64,000 bases of DNA from Pseudoalteromonas sp. 3D05 (GTDB taxonomy: Bacteria; Pseudomonadota; Gammaproteobacteria; Enterobacterales; Alteromonadaceae): positions 6,991-70,990 of the forward strand of contig NZ_PDUS01000001.1 of assembly GCF_002723455.1 (NCBI RefSeq), in the 5' to 3' direction. Position 1 is the first letter of the stretch. Every line of letters starts with the position of its first letter. Below, one piece after another: positions 28,410-35,654 of this stretch. Below the pieces are notes generated by a model that was not told the DNA's origin, did no database searches, and saw only the letters and a list, made by a program, of their open reading frames with translations. Both the position numbers and the translations under genes were made by a program.

Positions 28410-30131
28410 TTAGTCTTTTTCGTATTGCATATCGATCTGAACACCGAGCAACTTAGATTCCGGAGAATCGTCTTTTAACTCTAGCGTTACCGTGCCAAGT
28501 ATCTCCTCAAATTCTTCTTCTGCAAGAACATCTTTTAGAGATGTTAATTGGTCTTCGTTAATCGTCGCTATATATTGTTTCCCATATTCTTTAGTCAATT
28601 TGTGGGCAAGCTGTAACAATATTGCTCTTTGTCTAGGATCTATATCACTAAACATCCTACTATCATGAAAAATGCTTTGAAAATGATGAACTCTGGAATT
28701 AATTAAGTTATTCAAGTCATAGCAAAAGATTTTAACTTCGTTAATTCCATCTGAAGCGTCATTTTGAATTTTCGCACTTATTTTGAATCGTTCTTGGTTA
28801 TTGCCCTCGTTATTTTTAATTGAAATGCCAGCAGGTACTTCAGGATAAAACTCTTTTGCAAGGTCACTAAATCCAAGATAGACCGGATGCTCTTGTTCTT
28901 TATAAGCTTCCAAATACTCGATTGTAGTTACTTCTTGGCTTGATAGTTCCTTTTGCGCCTCTGCCATTTCCTTTTTAGAATGAGCCGAAATATTCTTGTA
29001 ATCTTGCAGTTTGGAAAGCTTGCTCTTTAGTTCGGCTAATTGGGCATTGATTGCAGCGAAAAAGTCTAACGCTCGACTTTTTGCCAGTAACTTCATTTTC
29101 TCATCAAAAGCTTTCTGCAGTTCATTCTTGCTTTTTTCTTCTTCCAAATGTGTAGCAGATAACGTCTTAAGCTCTTTAGCTAATCGTTCACTTCGTTTAA
29201 TATGAATACTTTTATGGAATGCAGTGACATTTTCGAGCGTTTGTAGCGTGCCTTCTTTAAACAGTTCAGTAATTTCACCATAAAGACTATAAACTTTCTC
29301 TAAGTCCATATCCTGATATAAGCTCATACTGTGCTTAATATTTTTGATACTAGTATTTAAGTAATAAAGCCTGTTTTTCATTTGTGACAGTTTTTCAGCC
29401 ATACCATCCGCTTCCGATTGGATCGCAGCGTAGTTTTCTGCCACGTTATAGTTTTTAATGTCAGATTCTAGTTTCTTTACATCTTGTGTTAAGCGAGAAA
29501 TCTCAAATTCAACATCCAAAGCGCCAGTGTAGTATTCCCTTATTACCGGGTCATTTTTGAACGACTTTTCGAACTTTTCTAACTCTTGGTAACGCTTCCG
29601 TGTGTTTCGTTTTTGATAGACATAATCAAGGTCTAATTCAAGTAAGAAGGCATTATTTACCAAGGATGAAAATGGCTGCTCTTTCGCAGTTGCGAGACTT
29701 GATACATAACTTCCCCGGCCTGTACGATAAAAACGTGAAAGAACAGTCCTAAAAGTAAGATATGGAGAGTCTTCAGGGATATCTACAAGCATTCGCTCCA
29801 TTTCAGCATTGAAAGCAGTTTGCCCGAACTCCTTATCGTTTAGATAAATCTTGTTCTGATTTTTTGCAGCACGGTTTGCGGTAAACCTTTTATCACCAAC
29901 CTTGAAGCTAAGAGTAAACTCCCATCCCGACAAATGCTGTTCAAATGCTGGGATTTTGTTGGAACCAAGACAAAAATTTACGAGCTGGAGCAACAATGAC
30001 TTCCCAACACCATTATATGTATTATTTTTATCAGTTGATGTGCTTTTCCCAATAATTAGGGTTAAACCCTTGGGGTTAAAATGAACTGTGTTAAAAGATG
30101 GCTTATTCGCTTCTAGAGAAATCAACTGCAT
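28410..30131 (-). CDS. ABC-3C system DUF2326 ABC-type ATPase
   Basis: The 573-residue protein begins with an ABC/SMC-like ATPase half (GLTLIIGKSTST...NGVGKSLLLQLVNFCLG, with P-loop at about residues 42-48) and has a long coiled coil (about 185-400). It returns to the ATPase in the DUF2326 C-terminal part (about 440-570, with IFHDSRMFSDIDPRQ). This is the motor of the ABC-three-component systems predicted as biological conflict or antiphage modules. Its ATG overlaps the stop of the middle component by ten bases. It is the last gene of the operon. Confidence 0.85.
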   Translation of the reverse strand: MQLISLEANKPSFNTVHFNPKGLTLIIGKSTSTDKNNTYNGVGKSLLLQLVNFCLGSNKIPAFEQHLSGWEFTLSFKVGDKRFTANRAAKNQNKIYLNDKEFGQTAFNAEMERMLVDIPEDSPYLTFRTVLSRFYRTGRGSYVSSLATAKEQPFSSLVNNAFLLELDLDYVYQKRNTRKRYQELEKFEKSFKNDPVIREYYTGALDVEFEISRLTQDVKKLESDIKNYNVAENYAAIQSEADGMAEKLSQMKNRLYYLNTSIKNIKHSMSLYQDMDLEKVYSLYGEITELFKEGTLQTLENVTAFHKSIHIKRSERLAKELKTLSATHLEEEKSKNELQKAFDEKMKLLAKSRALDFFAAINAQLAELKSKLSKLQDYKNISAHSKKEMAEAQKELSSQEVTTIEYLEAYKEQEHPVYLGFSDLAKEFYPEVPAGISIKNNEGNNQERFKISAKIQNDASDGINEVKIFCYDLNNLINSRVHHFQSIFHDSRMFSDIDPRQRAILLQLAHKLTKEYGKQYIATINEDQLTSLKDVLAEEEFEEILGTVTLELKDDSPESKLLGVQIDMQYEKD

Positions 30132-30355
30132 TTGACTACTTTTCCTTGTTCATTCAACTCAATCGCTCCACATGCATATAAAAAATCTAACGCTAAAATG
30201 ATGTGTTCAAAATCATGACTAATGAGCAAATTTAGATTCTTCAACTTGTCATAGATTTGTTCAGGGGTCTGTGGACGAGACAATAAATTTAGAATATTTG
30301 CGCCTAACCCCAAAAGTGACTCAGACAATCGTATGTGCTTTTGTGGACTAAGCAT
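30122..30355 (-). CDS. ABC-3C middle component
   Basis: The 77-residue protein reads MLSPQKHIRLSESLLGLGAN followed by a helical region and DFEHIILALDFLYACGAIELNEQGKV, a small winged-helix-like layout. It matches the pattern of middle component type 6 of ABC-three-component systems as I remember it. The ATG at 30355 has an AAGGTG ribosome site and overlaps the upstream gene by eight bases; a TTG at 30361 is unlikely. It is thought to link the sensor/effector protein to the ATPase. Confidence 0.75.
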   Translation of the reverse strand: MLSPQKHIRLSESLLGLGANILNLLSRPQTPEQIYDKLKNLNLLISHDFEHIILALDFLYACGAIELNEQGKVVKCS

Positions 30356-31340
30356 TTTCAATCACCTTCGGGGCATAACCTTCAGGTGGCTCCTCAAAGA
30401 TGTCACATGCCTCAAAAAAGAAAGCCAGAACAGCTATTACATTTCTTTCGTAATCACGCCTCTGCATATTAGACAAGTTTTCAGGCAACATTTCATCAAC
30501 CATGTTTTTAAAAACTATATCGGACTCAGACAAGCCTGTAGCTATCGCAGCCTCTGCATTGTCAGTATTTAAGTGGTGTTGATACATTTCGTTCAACGAG
30601 TCTCTAGACAGTTGGCGTGAAAACTTACTATTGGTTCGAAAATAGTCATCAACATAGCCTACCTGATATGCCCCGACATTAAGGTGCATCGCAGTACTTT
30701 TACCCAATTTATTAAATAGTATCTTGTTATAAAAATCGGGTGGCTCATTGGCTTGAGAATCAGAAAAACCGCTGTAGTTCTTAGATACATAACCTACAAT
30801 TTCTGCGACAATTGAATTATCGATAAACCCAATATCTTCTGGCTTTGGATAATAACCACATATTGAGGCAATACTGTCCTCTGGTAACTCCATGAAAACA
30901 TCTTCTAACTCAGAAGAAAGAAATACATCACAAATATCCAGACCATACTTATTCTTAACGCTATTTAGCGTTGTATAAATTTCTGGGTAGGCACCATGAT
31001 ATTTGTCGTTGAACACAAAGTAGAAGTGTTTAATTTTATACTTATGCTCATTCCCCCAATACGCTATTAGTCCGTCTAAATCTTCTTCGATTTTTGAAGT
31101 AGCGGAAGTGGGATTGCCAGTCGGAGATTGAGGAGAGTAAACTTGAAAATATTTTCCCTCTAATGGGATGAATCCATCATTTTTTCTATCACCAATGCGT
31201 CCTTGTGGTTTTACTTTTTTAAAGTCTTTATTTGATGCACGCATCACATCGCAAAACAAATCTTCGAATGCATTTCCATTTGACTCATGTATACGCAATT
31301 TAAAGGCTTTACGTACATCTAATTTTTGTTGAACATTCAT
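30348..31340 (-). CDS. ABC-3C effector: nuclease-like N terminus with C-terminal interaction domain
   Basis: The 330-residue protein starts at an ATG with an AAAGGA ribosome site. A longer GTG-started frame to 31403 has none. The N-terminal part has GNAFEDLFCDVM (Glu26), GDRKNDGF (Asp51/Asp55) and KYFQVYSPQ, a layout like a PD-(D/E)xK or Mrr-type nuclease core, though the usual final lysine is not evident (Gln66, Tyr68). The C-terminal half (about 170-330) is helical and would hold the interaction domain. It is the first gene of the three-gene operon. Confidence 0.75.
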   Translation of the reverse strand: MNVQQKLDVRKAFKLRIHESNGNAFEDLFCDVMRASNKDFKKVKPQGRIGDRKNDGFIPLEGKYFQVYSPQSPTGNPTSATSKIEEDLDGLIAYWGNEHKYKIKHFYFVFNDKYHGAYPEIYTTLNSVKNKYGLDICDVFLSSELEDVFMELPEDSIASICGYYPKPEDIGFIDNSIVAEIVGYVSKNYSGFSDSQANEPPDFYNKILFNKLGKSTAMHLNVGAYQVGYVDDYFRTNSKFSRQLSRDSLNEMYQHHLNTDNAEAAIATGLSESDIVFKNMVDEMLPENLSNMQRRDYERNVIAVLAFFFEACDIFEEPPEGYAPKVIENA

Positions 31341-31460
31341 TGACGAATTCCTTTCACTGCATCCTCGATAGTTTTTTATAGCCTTGGCTAGTTTAGGGCT
31401 CACATCTTTAAAAAATAACTATAAATATTCGCTGACTGAAGGTACTACACTTCCATTAGA

Positions 31461-31563
31461 AATTAACGCTTGCCGTAAACGGCACAAAATAGCAGGCTAA
31501 AATTGGCGACGAAGGAGCACAAGCCTGCTGTTTTGTGTCCTTGGTTTAACGGCTTTGTTAGCT
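31461..31563 (-). other. attC site, cassette 6
   Basis: This 103-base site runs from AATTAACGCTTGCCG to GGCTTTGTTAGCT. The central stem AGCAGGCT/AGCCTGCT encloses AAAATTGGCGACGAAGGAGCAC. It defines the upstream boundary of the ABC-3C cassette. Confidence 0.85.
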
Positions 31564-31578
31564 TTTGAGAGCACAACT

Positions 31579-32265
31579 TTATGAACCAAAAAACGTATTT
31601 AATATTATTTTTTCTTGTGGGTCATAATACATAATGATGCAAGTATCATTATCAATTGAGTACCACTTATCTTCGTCCCCCTGTATGAATAAGTCACATA
31701 TATCGATTTTACCGATATATTTAAAAGAGCGACCATCTTCAGTAAGCGGTATTGATATGTTATCTAAACCTTGAGTAGTTGGAAAAGAGTCGTAAATGTA
31801 CTCATAGGGAGCATCAAAATATTCAAAAACTCGCTCTTCATTAACAAGCTTTTTATGTTCTTTCATTTCGCTGTATTGAAGTTTTAATTTTTGAAACTCT
31901 TCTTCTAAGTCGTTTGGAAGATCATTTAAATAACTTTCCACGCCACCAAAAGTTTCTTTGTAGTCAATATGTGTGCTTATGTATTGTTTTTGGAAAAAAT
32001 TAAAATCGGTTAAGAGCGACAGCTTATTATCTATTAACTTGTATGCAATCCAGTTAGTTCTGCAATAATAATTGTGGAATTTTTTTGTTTCTAAGCCCAA
32101 ACAATCAAAGGGCTCCAAAGGCAAAACAAAGTGTAATTTGCCTTGTTCACCTTCTAAAAACTCTTCCACATTAACAGAGAGTAACGGTAGTAAGAATTCG
32201 GTATGTTCTTCAATTCTTTCATAGAAGACATCCTCTGCATTTGGAAAAAATGAATTTTTACTCAT
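31579..32265 (-). CDS. Cassette 6: acidic protein of unknown function
   Basis: The 228-residue soluble protein is rich in Glu, Asp, Phe and Tyr, without signal peptide or membrane segment. A charged helical stretch (about 114-142) separates two mixed alpha/beta parts; the end reads WYSIDNDTCIIMYYDPQEKI. The ATG has an AGGAT ribosome site. I do not recognise the family; a SMI1/KNR4-like immunity fold is only a vague possibility. Confidence 0.65.
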   Translation of the reverse strand: MSKNSFFPNAEDVFYERIEEHTEFLLPLLSVNVEEFLEGEQGKLHFVLPLEPFDCLGLETKKFHNYYCRTNWIAYKLIDNKLSLLTDFNFFQKQYISTHIDYKETFGGVESYLNDLPNDLEEEFQKLKLQYSEMKEHKKLVNEERVFEYFDAPYEYIYDSFPTTQGLDNISIPLTEDGRSFKYIGKIDICDLFIQGDEDKWYSIDNDTCIIMYYDPQEKIILNTFFGS

Positions 32266-32278
32266 ATCTATCCTAGAA

Positions 32279-32379
32279 AGCTAACGCCTCAATAAGAGGC
32301 AGAGTTAAGCTTGGCTATAATCCGTGAGGAACGAACGCGAGCCAAGCTTGACGCGTCCGACTTTATTGACTTGTTATAA
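32279..32379 (-). other. attC site, cassette 5
   Basis: AGCTAACGCCTC at one end and GACTTGTTATAA at the other, 101 bases, with a perfect AAGCTTGGCT/AGCCAAGCTT stem. Confidence 0.88.
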
Positions 32380-32382
32380 ATA

Positions 32383-32817
32383 CTAACCACGTAATTGCGA
32401 TGTTATAGAGTCTTGAATTGTTTTGTCATATTCATTATCACTTACCAAATCAAGACAAAGCTCCTTTGTGCAATAGGAAACAAATTTGATTAGTTTATTC
32501 TCCGAGTTTTTTGCGGTTAACTCATAAAGTGTATAAGACTTAAACTGACTTTCATTTACGACAACATCAGTTGAACTTTCTTTAAAGTCAGCCACCAAAT
32601 CTATATTATTTAGTCGAAAATTATAAAAGTACATACGTTGTAAAGAGTCTTTACAAGCGTATAAAATTGAAAAGTCCTGGGCAACTAAATCTGCCATTGC
32701 TTTACAGCTTGAATTTAAAACCAAAGAATCAGGAAGTATTTTCACAACAACTCCGTTTTCTTCTTTGGCTGAAATGTTAAAAGCTATAAACAATAATACT
32801 ATGGTGAAAATTTTCAT
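32383..32817 (-). CDS. Cassette 5: exported protein, paralogue of cassette 2
   Basis: The 144-residue protein has a signal peptide (about 1-17). The mature part keeps four cysteines (SSCKAMA, YACKD, SYCTKELCLDL), which could form two disulfides. It shares KEE.GVVVKILPD, the YxF.FR segment and SYCT..(I/L)CLDL with the protein at 34293-34721, so the two cassettes are paralogous. The ATG has an AAGGAAGG ribosome site. Function is unknown; periplasmic location is likely. Confidence 0.75.
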   Translation of the reverse strand: MKIFTIVLLFIAFNISAKEENGVVVKILPDSLVLNSSCKAMADLVAQDFSILYACKDSLQRMYFYNFRLNNIDLVADFKESSTDVVVNESQFKSYTLYELTAKNSENKLIKFVSYCTKELCLDLVSDNEYDKTIQDSITSQLRG

Positions 32818-32833
32818 TGAACCTTCCTTGTAT

Positions 32834-32959
32834 TTATAACGCCTTGCTAAGGTGTGAGCAACGCAATGCCCAAGCCTCTACAGACTACCTTAAACACAAA
32901 AACCGACGCATGGTAAAAATGCCACGCGTTGTGAATCACTCTTAAGCAATTTGTTATGT
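32834..32959 (-). other. attC site, cassette 4 (long variant)
   Basis: TTATAACGCCTTGC to GCAATTTGTTATGT, 126 bases. The centre is different from the main family, with AACGCAATGC...CGACGCATGG and CCACGCGTTG elements. This suggests a cassette acquired from another integron lineage. Confidence 0.75.
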
Positions 32960-33256
32960 TTGTTCTACATTTGCGCGATCACACCAATACTCTGAGTAAC
33001 TTTCGTTTACCCAGCACTCAATTCGTATAGTGCCAAACTCTTTATAAGTACCTAGTTCTTCTGAGATTGTTATACGTTCAGACGATAGTAAATCACTAAC
33101 TGAATCAGCCAAGTCTTCAAACCCATAGAGTTCAACATTTTCGTTTTCACTTCGAAGATTAAGCTTCAAAACTCCTTGTTCTTCAGTCCGAGTCGCTGTG
33201 AGACTACAAATAAAGTCTGGTCTCACACACTCAAATAGCTTCTTATAGCTGCTCAT
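32954..33256 (-). CDS. Cassette 4: small soluble protein, unknown
   Basis: The protein of 100 residues starts at ATG 33256 with a GGAGGG ribosome site. The open frame reaches 33385 but would then be translated through the neighbouring attC. It looks like an alpha/beta domain (KLNLRSENENVELYGFEDL, TIRIECWVNESYSEYW). I do not recognise it. The stop is within the attC. Confidence 0.65.
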   Translation of the reverse strand: MSSYKKLFECVRPDFICSLTATRTEEQGVLKLNLRSENENVELYGFEDLADSVSDLLSSERITISEELGTYKEFGTIRIECWVNESYSEYWCDRANVEQT

Positions 33257-33269
33257 ATTCCCTCCGAAA

Positions 33270-33371
33270 ACATAACGCCCCGGTAAGCGGCGCATAAGTA
33301 GTAGGCTAAAATTAGCGAAGAATGAGCGCAAGCCTACTGTTTTGCGTCCGCCCTTGACCGGCTTGTTAGTT
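33270..33371 (-). other. attC site, cassette 3
   Basis: ACATAACGCCCCGG to GGCTTGTTAGTT, 102 bases, with the GTAGGCT/AGCCTAC central stem and AAAATTAGCGAAGAATGAGC loop that is nearly identical to cassette 2's. Confidence 0.88.
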
Positions 33372-34169
33372 TCCGTTTTCACCAAACTTAGTCAACAATT
33401 TTTCAGTAAGCACTTGCGCCTGTTCAATATCGTGAAACTCCATATTTTGAGATATGCGCTGCTTGACGAAATCTAATTTCAGGTAAATATCGTTATCCTC
33501 TACTATTTTTAACCCAAAGTCCGCATATGCTATGGCTTTTAGAAAGTTTGGATTTCCAGAGTCAGGATCGTAATATTGATACTCTTTAACCAGCCTTAAT
33601 ATTGACTGTTCTCCCCCAGTTAAAGCAATACTTTCAGAAAGTTGGAATTTCAATTTATTAAATTTGATTCTTTGTTCTATTTTTTCTTCTCGGCTTAATT
33701 CAAGTAACCCCTTACTTTGAAAGTATTCTTTATCAGAAATAGCCCATAACTCTGTCACAGCGTTATCAGATCCTAATTTGATTGCTTTAACGAGTAACTC
33801 AACAAAATCATCAGATATTAAGTTAAATTGTGAACAGCGCTCAAAACGCGATAAAACATCTTCGATATACTCATAGGGTTCACCCACCTCATTTGCTCTA
33901 CTCAGCCAATCATCAAGTTCATCTTGAGTTTTAGGTATTGTTTTACAACGACGTATTTCTTTTGCTTCAAACAGGTATTCTTCAGAGGTAAAAACACTTT
34001 CTTCAAAGCTAGTTTCAATAGAAGCTTTCTCGTTGGGGATTAAGTGTTTGGAAGCTACTTTGTTGCTATCTTTCTCAGCGCTCAAATTATCATAGTTACT
34101 TTGTTCTTTTGGAAGAAAGTAACTAATGGAGAAGGCTGCAATAGAAATAGCAAGTACAACTTTTTTCAC
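33366..34169 (-). CDS. Cassette 3: membrane-anchored helical protein, unknown
   Basis: The protein of about 267 residues starts at GTG 34169, after a GAGG ribosome site. The longer frame to 34250 runs back through the attC and is unlikely. An N-terminal hydrophobic segment (VVLAISIAAFSISYFL) could anchor it, with a large helical periplasmic part containing two cysteines (RRCKTI and ERCSQF). Helical repeats resemble Sel1/TPR-like counts but are not diagnostic. Function is unknown. The stop is in the attC. Confidence 0.65.
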   Translation of the reverse strand: MKKVVLAISIAAFSISYFLPKEQSNYDNLSAEKDSNKVASKHLIPNEKASIETSFEESVFTSEEYLFEAKEIRRCKTIPKTQDELDDWLSRANEVGEPYEYIEDVLSRFERCSQFNLISDDFVELLVKAIKLGSDNAVTELWAISDKEYFQSKGLLELSREEKIEQRIKFNKLKFQLSESIALTGGEQSILRLVKEYQYYDPDSGNPNFLKAIAYADFGLKIVEDNDIYLKLDFVKQRISQNMEFHDIEQAQVLTEKLLTKFGENGN

Positions 34170-34184
34170 GAGGCCTCGATAGGA

Positions 34185-34286
34185 AACTAACGCCGCAATA
34201 TGGGGCGTATTAAGCTTGGCTAAAATTAGCGAAGAATGAGCGCCAGCCAAGCTTTAGACGTCCCACGCATAATTGCCTTGTTATAA
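34185..34286 (-). other. attC site, cassette 2
   Basis: AACTAACGCCGC to GCCTTGTTATAA, 102 bases, with AAGCTTGGCT/AGCCAAGCTT stem. Confidence 0.88.
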
Positions 34287-34292
34287 ATACTA

Positions 34293-34721
34293 TTATCTCA
34301 ATTGCTTGAGGATTGATTCTCTTATTAATTCATCATAGTTGCCAAATAAATCAAGACAAATATCCCTTGTGCAGTATGAGGTAATCTTTGATTCATTTTT
34401 ATGCAAATCTTTGACTGTTATTTCATACGCGGTATATTTGCCAATTTCTGTTTGGTTAACGTCAATTACATTTAGTGATCGATTTAATTCACTTACAACA
34501 TCTCCACTATTTATACGAAAATCAAAATAATACTTCTGATTAAATTGATTTAAACAAGTGTATAAAACGGAGAACTTTTCATTTTGCAAATTTGCATGAG
34601 CTACGCAGTTTAATGGCAAGATCAATTTATCAGGAAGGATTTTTACGACAACCCCTTTTTCTTCTTTTGCAGAAGCATTATTAAATACAAAGAGTAGTAA
34701 AAACAAGTTAAAAACTTTCAC
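34293..34721 (-). CDS. Cassette 2: exported protein, paralogue of cassette 5
   Basis: The 142-residue protein has a signal peptide (about 1-18) and the same domain as the protein of cassette 5: KEEKGVVVKILPD, four cysteines with similar spacing (LNCVAHA, YTCLNQ, SYCTRDICLDL) and a similar length. The start is GTG, after AAGGAAGGT, a leader closely matching cassette 5's. It is of unknown function, probably periplasmic. Confidence 0.75.
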   Translation of the reverse strand: MKVFNLFLLLFVFNNASAKEEKGVVVKILPDKLILPLNCVAHANLQNEKFSVLYTCLNQFNQKYYFDFRINSGDVVSELNRSLNVIDVNQTEIGKYTAYEITVKDLHKNESKITSYCTRDICLDLFGNYDELIRESILKQLR

Positions 34722-34738
34722 AGTACCTTCCTTAGTAT

Positions 34739-34839
34739 TTATAACGCCTCACTAAGAGGCGAGTAATTGTTGGCTAAAATGTGAAGCGAAGCGGAACCGA
34801 GCCAACTGTTACGAGTCCTGCTTTAGTGACTTGTTAAGT
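34739..34839 (-). other. attC site, cassette 1
   Basis: TTATAACGCCTCAC to GACTTGTTAAGT, 101 bases, with the family stems GCCTC/GAGGC and GTTGGCT/AGCCAAC. Confidence 0.9.
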
Positions 34840-35423
34840 CTCTCTTCGTACAAACTAAGCTTACTTAAAAACTGTTCAATAAAAGCTATATCTCTTTCGG
34901 TTGATGCCAAAGTGAACGCAAAATCAGTCTCTTTTTTTATTATTTCGCATTGTTCTAATGTTGCACCATCCATTGCGTATAAAATACCTGAAGGCCACTC
35001 ATGCTCGCAATGTGAAAGCCAATTTAAAATACTCTCTAAAAGTAGAGTTCTACCTTCAGAGTTTGAAGAATCAATTTCGTAACATTTACGATAGAAATCC
35101 ATCTCAACCAAGGAACCTAGTTCTTCGAAAATGCCTTTAGTTTGATATACATTTTGAATTAGCTTACCAAGCCATAAAGTAGAGTTGTAGTCTTTAGACT
35201 CAAACCCTTCTTTTAGTATCGGGTATACCAAATTAATAAATATTTCATATCTGATACAGCTATGACGGTTCTTTTCAAGGTTTGGTAAATACGACCAAAC
35301 CCAATTTTTAATTTCTTCACGACTCTTAAATGAGTCGACAAATTTTTTAACAGATGCAGTCGCTTGCTTTTTTAAGCCAGCTTCTAGTTCTTTCTCAAAA
35401 CTTTCGTAATACTCGATATTCAT
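34809..35423 (-). CDS. Cassette 1: helical protein, unknown
   Basis: The 204-residue soluble protein of the first cassette is almost entirely alpha-helical by composition, with no signal peptide. Its last residues, NKSLKQDS, are encoded by the attC itself, a recurring feature of cassette genes. The ATG lies only 12 bases from the attI crossover, so it would be transcribed from the integron promoter at about 35499-35527. No family was recognised. Confidence 0.7.
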   Translation of the reverse strand: MNIEYYESFEKELEAGLKKQATASVKKFVDSFKSREEIKNWVWSYLPNLEKNRHSCIRYEIFINLVYPILKEGFESKDYNSTLWLGKLIQNVYQTKGIFEELGSLVEMDFYRKCYEIDSSNSEGRTLLLESILNWLSHCEHEWPSGILYAMDGATLEQCEIIKKETDFAFTLASTERDIAFIEQFLSKLSLYEERLNKSLKQDS

Positions 35424-35428
35424 AAGGG

Positions 35429-35435
35429 ACTTAAC
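35429..35435 (-). other. attI core site (crossover point)
   Basis: On the minus strand the sequence is GTTAAGT, a full match to the GTTRRRY core. It lies between the integrase and the first cassette, at the expected place where new cassettes enter. Confidence 0.75.
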
Positions 35436-35498
35436 AATTTTGTCTATGACATTTGTCGTTTTATAAACCGATAAATGTCCATATATTACAATGCATTT

Positions 35499-35527
35499 AT
35501 CTTAGCCCTCAAATAAACACCTGTAAA
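35499..35527 (-). promoter_or_regulatory. Candidate cassette promoter Pc
   Basis: On the minus strand TTTACA (35527-35522) and TAAGAT (35504-35499) are separated by 17 bases, reading toward the first cassette through attI. The match is five and four of six positions. Confidence 0.5.
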
Positions 35528-35595
35528 CAATTAGTTAACTTTGTCTAACTTTTTACAAGTGCAAAAATACCCCAAAATGGTAGAGATCAGTAATA

Positions 35596-35632
35596 TTGGA
35601 CAAAACACAAACTACTGTCTATATATACAGTT
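35596..35632 (+). promoter_or_regulatory. intI promoter with LexA box
   Basis: TACTGTCTATATATACAGTT at 35613-35632 contains CTG-N10-CAG and matches the enterobacterial SOS-box consensus at 18 of 20 positions. It overlaps the probable -10 region; TTGGAC at 35596 is the probable -35. LexA would repress the integrase until DNA damage. The site lies 23 bases before the ATG at 35655 and rules out the longer frame from 35541. Confidence 0.85.
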
Positions 35633-35654
35633 ATTTATTTTTGAGATTCACCCT

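Noticed and set aside
33257-33385. Longer N terminus of the cassette 4 protein.
   Set aside because: It would be translated through the attC, and a better ATG with GGAGGG exists at 33256.
34170-34250. Longer N terminus of the cassette 3 protein.
   Set aside because: It would be read through an attC, and a GTG with a GAGG site follows it.
22284-35440. The regularly spaced similar sequences could be read as a CRISPR or other direct-repeat array.
   Set aside because: Repeats are about 100 bases with internal stems and are separated by genes, and they end in GTTA-type cores next to an integron integrase. They are attC sites.
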